Assembly: GCA_015039365.1 (NCBI GenBank) | Contig: WION01000113.1 | Location: forward strand, 1-64,000 | DNA from: Amanita rubescens | Taxonomy: Eukaryota; Basidiomycota; Agaricomycetes; Agaricales; Amanitaceae | Direction: 5' to 3' | Length of the DNA: 64,000 bases | Shown: positions 60,013 through 64,000 of the stretch, piece by piece | Position numbering within the stretch: position 1 is the stretch's first letter | Layout of the letters: every line of letters begins with the position of its first letter | Position numbers and translations under genes: made by a program | The notes under the pieces: model-generated | Database searches by the model: none | What the model saw: only the letters and a program-made list of their open reading frames with translations | What the model was told of the DNA's origin: nothing

Positions 60013-60442
60013 CTACAATGGTTGACCGTATTTATCCTGCAACATAGAATGAATAGGCTCAGAAACTAGACTGTTTCAAATGAAAAAGCGTTACCTGGAA
60101 TGCGGCCAGAATTGTGGCTCTGATCTGGGCCTCACCAAAAGGGGCGGCAACAGCACCCTCCAGCCAGACCACAAGGTTCTTTCCCCCACCGCTGACAATA
60201 CGGACCCTGTGGACACCATCACCGCCAAGCTGACCTTGCATGCGCAAGACATTTGTAGAAGACTTTCCGTCACCGTGGATCTTGTTCCATGAGCCGACAG
60301 GATCCCAGCCAGTTTCAGGGTTGTCGATGGATTTGATGGCAGCATAATAGGTGCGAATGAGGGCCATGTCTTCCTTCTAAAGGATGGAGGGTCCGGTGAG
60401 TTGCAACTGGAGAGATGGCTAAGGAGTACATACCTTTCCCAT
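60013..60442 (-). CDS. small protein of unknown function, 104 residues
   Basis: Not recognised. First coding exon is only nine bases (ATG GGA AAG, MGK) before a GTATGT intron (60433-60377). Then KEDMALIRTYYAAIKSID, TGWDPVGSWNKIHGDGKSST, NVLRMQGQLGGDGVHRVRIV and VVWLEGAVAAPFGEAQIRAT. A GTAACG intron near 60096-60037 leads to the last exon DKYGQPL and stop at 60013. Without that splice the frame would end in a different, less protein-like tail. Hydrophilic with a central beta-strand/glycine pattern; no signal peptide. The two small terminal exons support a real gene. Confidence 0.6.
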
Positions 60443-60817
60443 TATGCAATTCTGGAGTTTGATTCAATGAAATGATCTGGTTGTACACTGCAGAGTCGGC
60501 GATAGTAAGGATCTTTGATCACTCATTGATAATGCCTCCATTTCTGGTGACTGACAGGATGGAGATAATGTGAGGATGAAGCTATTTCAGGTCGACGAAA
60601 GGCTATCTATAACAAGATGCAGCGTCGGAACATCCCGTTGCACTCTAGTGGGGATTACTTTTTTCAAGGCAGCTATATGGTATTCAAGGTTCGTTGCCGT
60701 CGTAGATCGTTTGTTCATCAATGTGTGTAAGTTGAAAAATACGGCGCAAATGGATTACACTGTGAATTTGTCAGTCAGGTTGGGTGAATGTCCAGCTAGA
60801 GAAAGACACGCACAATA

Positions 60818-61963
60818 TCAAGCCTTCAGCTTCCACGCTGCATGATGATACTCCTTGTTACCACCCTTCCCATCGTCGATCATTTCCAAATGCCCCCCTT
60901 CCCTGAAAATTGGTTCGTAATGCCTGCTACGCCAGTCCGGTCTCTCTTTTTCAATGATCCTGTTAAAGTTCATGTAACCTGCGAAACCCTCTGCCGGTGG
61001 TGGGGGGGTTCTGTCGCGGAACCGGTTCCAATGTAGCATCAGTCGCATTCCATGCAGCTCATCCTCCAAACGCACTTCCTCCTGCCACTCTTCGTCCGTC
61101 TCGTCCTCATCACGGATCCGCGAAAGAGCAAAATCTATGACGGCCACACGTAATGGGCGCGTGATGCTCACAATAAAGTTGGCAAGACGAAGGTCAAAGT
61201 GGATGACATTGTGTTCGCGGAGACGGTGCATGATATCAAATGCCTGTGAGCCTGCTTGATGTGCGTCATCCTGGGAGATGTTGATCCCAACTTCGAGTTC
61301 ATCCATTGTGTGTCCTTCGATATATTCTAGTAATAGGCCCGGAACCTCACCAAGGAATCCAGGAACAAGAGTGGCATTCTGGACATGGACCAACGCATAG
61401 CATCGCGGAATGACGGAGCCATGAAGAGAGCGGAGATGTTCGTAGACGGTTGCCTCGTTTTGAAACAGTTCTTGATTCACAACTCTGTACTTCCTCTCCC
61501 AATCCCAATCCTCATAATCGTCCGAGTCCTTTCCATCGTAGTCGTCTTTGCGCTCTCCGGTTCCGACATCGGCTAGAAACTGAAGGAGTGCATCCTCTTT
61601 TGATTGATCCCACGGATGCGAAGGGCGCTCAAAGAAACGGCGATCAAAGAGTTTTAGAACTGCGTATTCTGGATCGCCAGGAGTCAAGTTATTCAATTTG
61701 ACTTTTAAGACTTGGCTTTGAGTGAACGGTATGTACGCGTTCTCGATATTGACTGTAAATATTTTCGTAGGAGAGGAAGATCCCGAATGCGAAAGAGACT
61801 GGAGCGTGAGAGTAGTACCGACGGTATAAGGACATCCAGTGGGCGGGGAATTGAGTTCAGGAGTTCTTAAATAAATCAAGTTAGTCCAGGATAGCTACTG
61901 ATGGAAAATAGTCCTCGAACCCAACAGCCATCGCGAGAAACCGATTCGGCTGGCCAACTCCAT
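60818..61963 (-). CDS. protein kinase-fold protein with degenerate DFG
   Basis: Agaric kinase-like protein. Candidate start ATG 61963 (MELASRIGFSRWLLGSRT), a 33-nt intron ending TTTAAG, then TPELNSPPTGCPYTVGTTLT. The N-lobe has EYAVLKLFDRRF, with Lys as the likely ATP ligand. Then ELFQNEATVYEHLRSLHGSV, LLLEYIEGHTMDEL, the catalytic-loop equivalent VIHFDLRLANFIV (HFD for HRD, Asn kept) and VIDFALSRI, where the metal-binding DFG is DFA. An acidic insert (DDYDGKDSDDYEDWDWE) lies between the lobes. Activity cannot be judged from this. Stop 60818. The alternative ATG at 61931 does not keep frame through the intron. Confidence 0.7.
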
Positions 61964-62031
61964 ACCGCGGTTGAGGTTGGGGTTAGCTTATGTCATACTT
62001 TCCCACCACGAGCTTACAAACTCACTCAAAA

Positions 62032-63280
62032 TGAACGACGGAACACAACTGTCCATTGATATTCTATGTGAAATATTTCTTCTCCTCTGTGATCAACCTA
62101 TCGCTCTCCACCACTTGAAGAACGAACGGCATTTGCACGAGTTTCCGTGGGCGGTAGGACAAGTTTGCAAGCATTGGAAATGGGTATTTTTGTCCTACCC
62201 GGCTTTATGGTCCACTCTTTCCTTCAACGATCCCGTGCTCCCGTGCTTCCCCCAACGGTTACATCGCCGAAATGAATCGACGTGCAACGACATACCTTAA
62301 ACGCTCCGCCCAGCGACCTCTCACCCTTGTCGTTCATATAACGGATTCAATTGGCTGAAAGTTTTTCTACGACAATATGGGGTTTACTATTATCGTATTC
62401 GGATCGTTGGAAAAGTGCAGATCTAGAAATAAAAACCTCCATGGTAAATGGTCTCGTCAGACGCATAGACAAGATGCCGATTCTCGAATCGCTGGCAATC
62501 GTTGTGTATATGTCCTTCAATTGGAAGTACAAAATCACATTTAAGAATGCGAGGTACCTTACCGAACTAACTCTGAATGGTGTGCCAGCGGCAGGAGGAT
62601 CCGGAGTGATAAAATGGGAGATGGGAAAGTGGATGTTTCGGTTTCCCTGGGCTCAGTTAACCAAGCTCCGCATAGACATAGACCGTCTCTGCTTCGCTGA
62701 CAGAAACGAACTCGAAACCTTTCTACTGCAGCTTCGAAATGTCGAGGAGCTACGCATCGCCGTATTCTGCATCAGTTTTGATTCCGACGTTCCCAGCGCG
62801 TGCCTGCCTATATGCTTTCCCCGTCTCAAACGACTTGAAACCACACTTTCCTTCTCCTTGATACTTTCCTGCTTCGAAACACCCTTGCTGCAATATCTCT
62901 GGGTGTGTGACAGTTTTAACAACATTAATCATCGACATGAATATAAAGGAAATTTGGCGTCCCTTGTCCATCGTTCTTCCTGTCATATTCGTCGCTTGAC
63001 ACTTCAAAATTGTGAAGTCGAGGTGGCTTACGATATTATGGAGGTGCTGGTTAGCGTTGAGGAGCTCTATGTCGAGGAAATGCTGCGCACGGGAATAGTA
63101 AATGTGCCTTCCCTCGTACAGGATATTGTGGATGGTGTCCTGTCCAACCTACGGGTGTTGCAGGTTCCGTGTTGTGCTGGACAATTTGAGCAGGTTATAT
63201 CGGCGGCATCCCGCCTCTTCCAAACGCGGAACAGAGAACCAGGGTCAGAACCTGTTGTCCACCTGCTCAAGAGACGATAG
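62032..63280 (+). pseudogene. F-box/LRR-like gene with two frame shifts
   Basis: ATG 62032: MNDGTQLSIDILCEIFLLLC, AVGQVCKHWKWVFLSYPALW, typical agaric F-box start. The conserved next part IAEMNRRATTYLKRSAQRPL lies in a second frame (about 62265-62340) and the rest (FSTTIWGLLLSYSDRWKSAD to HLLKRR, 62351-63280) in a third. Each change needs one base and no intron fits the distances. The long 3' block has LRR-like leucine spacing (LTELTLNGVP, NVEELRIAVF, VEELYVEEM, LSNLRVLQV). It could be a pseudogene or contain sequence errors. Confidence 0.55.
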
Positions 63281-64000
63281 GCTGGGTAACTTGTGCCTGC
63301 GGCTCATTGGAAGATATGTGCCGTTGGCCATCTTTGTCATTTCTCTTAACGACAACCCACGGAATCGCACCTTGACTGTCCGCGCCATTGTGGCTGGCAC
63401 TTTAATCGATCTCACTCTATACTATCACGGGCATTATTATTCATACGTGTACTACTCCGAGCGAAGTCGCAGACACTATCGTATTCTTGAAAGCAAACGC
63501 ATGGCGGTAAATAGCTGATCTGTTCGCTACAGCCGAGATTTTGAAATAATAATAGTCCTTAAGTCCCTGCATCAGAGTTACTGATCAAGTGAAATATCAG
63601 GACAAAAGTACCCACCGAACGGAACGTTTCCGTTGAAGGCGTTGTCGCAATTCCATATTCATACAAAAGATTTCGTCGTAAATCTCGCTTGCCGACTGTT
63701 CCTCAAAACGCGTCAAGGGGAGATCGGGCCCAACATAGCCTAGAATGAATACCGCGCGCTAGCTTATTTTGTCGATTACCTATGCATTTTTCACTTGTTG
63801 CCCTTGCATTGTTTATGCCTCGTGCATTGGCATGTCGCGATTCCCTGACTGGATGATGCTCCGTAAAACCCTCCACCTTTCAGGTTGCGGGGATAGGACT
63901 CAAAAACATACGCTTCACAGTTGTGTTTACTCCCTAATGGCCAAAGAACACGCCATACGTTTCGGTAATTCGAGAGTATATCTTGCCAAGCCATAAATTG
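63281..64000. other. window end, nothing recognised
   Basis: A plus-strand frame continues to 63518 (NDNPRNRTLTVRAIVAG) but shows no domain. No other feature was seen up to the window edge. Confidence 0.35.

Overview
The window looks like nuclear DNA of an agaricomycete (mushroom-forming basidiomycete) fungus. Genes are dense and cut by many short (about 45-70 nt) GT-AG introns. The proteins are fungal (LYS2 aminoadipate reductase, Gti1/Pac2 regulator, DUF155/Rmd8-type protein, exocyst Sec5, fungal HMG-CoA reductase). Families typical of mushrooms are present too: a fruit-body lectin, F-box/LRR proteins, an NB-ARC/TPR STAND protein, an HNH_2 nuclease and Crinkler/RHS-like ATPase remnants.

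Layout. 0-9.97 kb: alpha-glucosidase, fatty acid 2-hydroxylase and SEC5 on +, then a DUF155 gene on -. 10-14.9 kb: sparse, with a Gti1/Pac2 regulator at 12-13.2 kb rebuilt from small exons. 14.9-31 kb: a conserved housekeeping block with DNAJC11-like, MutY, SURF4/Erv29, NOL10/Enp2, RRP3, a tRNA-Thr with a tiny intron, LYS2 and a DUF1772 membrane protein. 31-39 kb: accessory-looking, with two GNAT paralogues (the second frameshifted), a small secreted or membrane protein and an F-box protein. 39.3-44.5 kb: ribosomal protein eL42 and HMG-CoA reductase from a divergent promoter. 44.7-48.5 kb: an NB-ARC/TPR STAND gene plus a partial tandem duplicate, both inside a near-total CpG desert. 50-64 kb: accessory genes: FAD monooxygenase, fruit-body lectin, HNH_2 nuclease, a fused double minimal nucleotidyltransferase of bacterial type, a 63-residue protein, a broken RHS/Crinkler-like gene, a 33-nt palindrome, a 104-residue unknown protein, a kinase-fold protein and a frameshifted F-box/LRR gene.

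How it fits together. The 14.9-44.5 kb core covers DNA repair, secretion, ribosome biogenesis (ENP2 and RRP3 side by side), translation, lysine and sterol synthesis. The most unusual content is the 45-59 kb stretch: the CpG-depleted STAND gene, and the double MNT protein between an HNH nuclease and an RHS-like relic. Gene models were spliced by eye; starts marked uncertain should be treated so.
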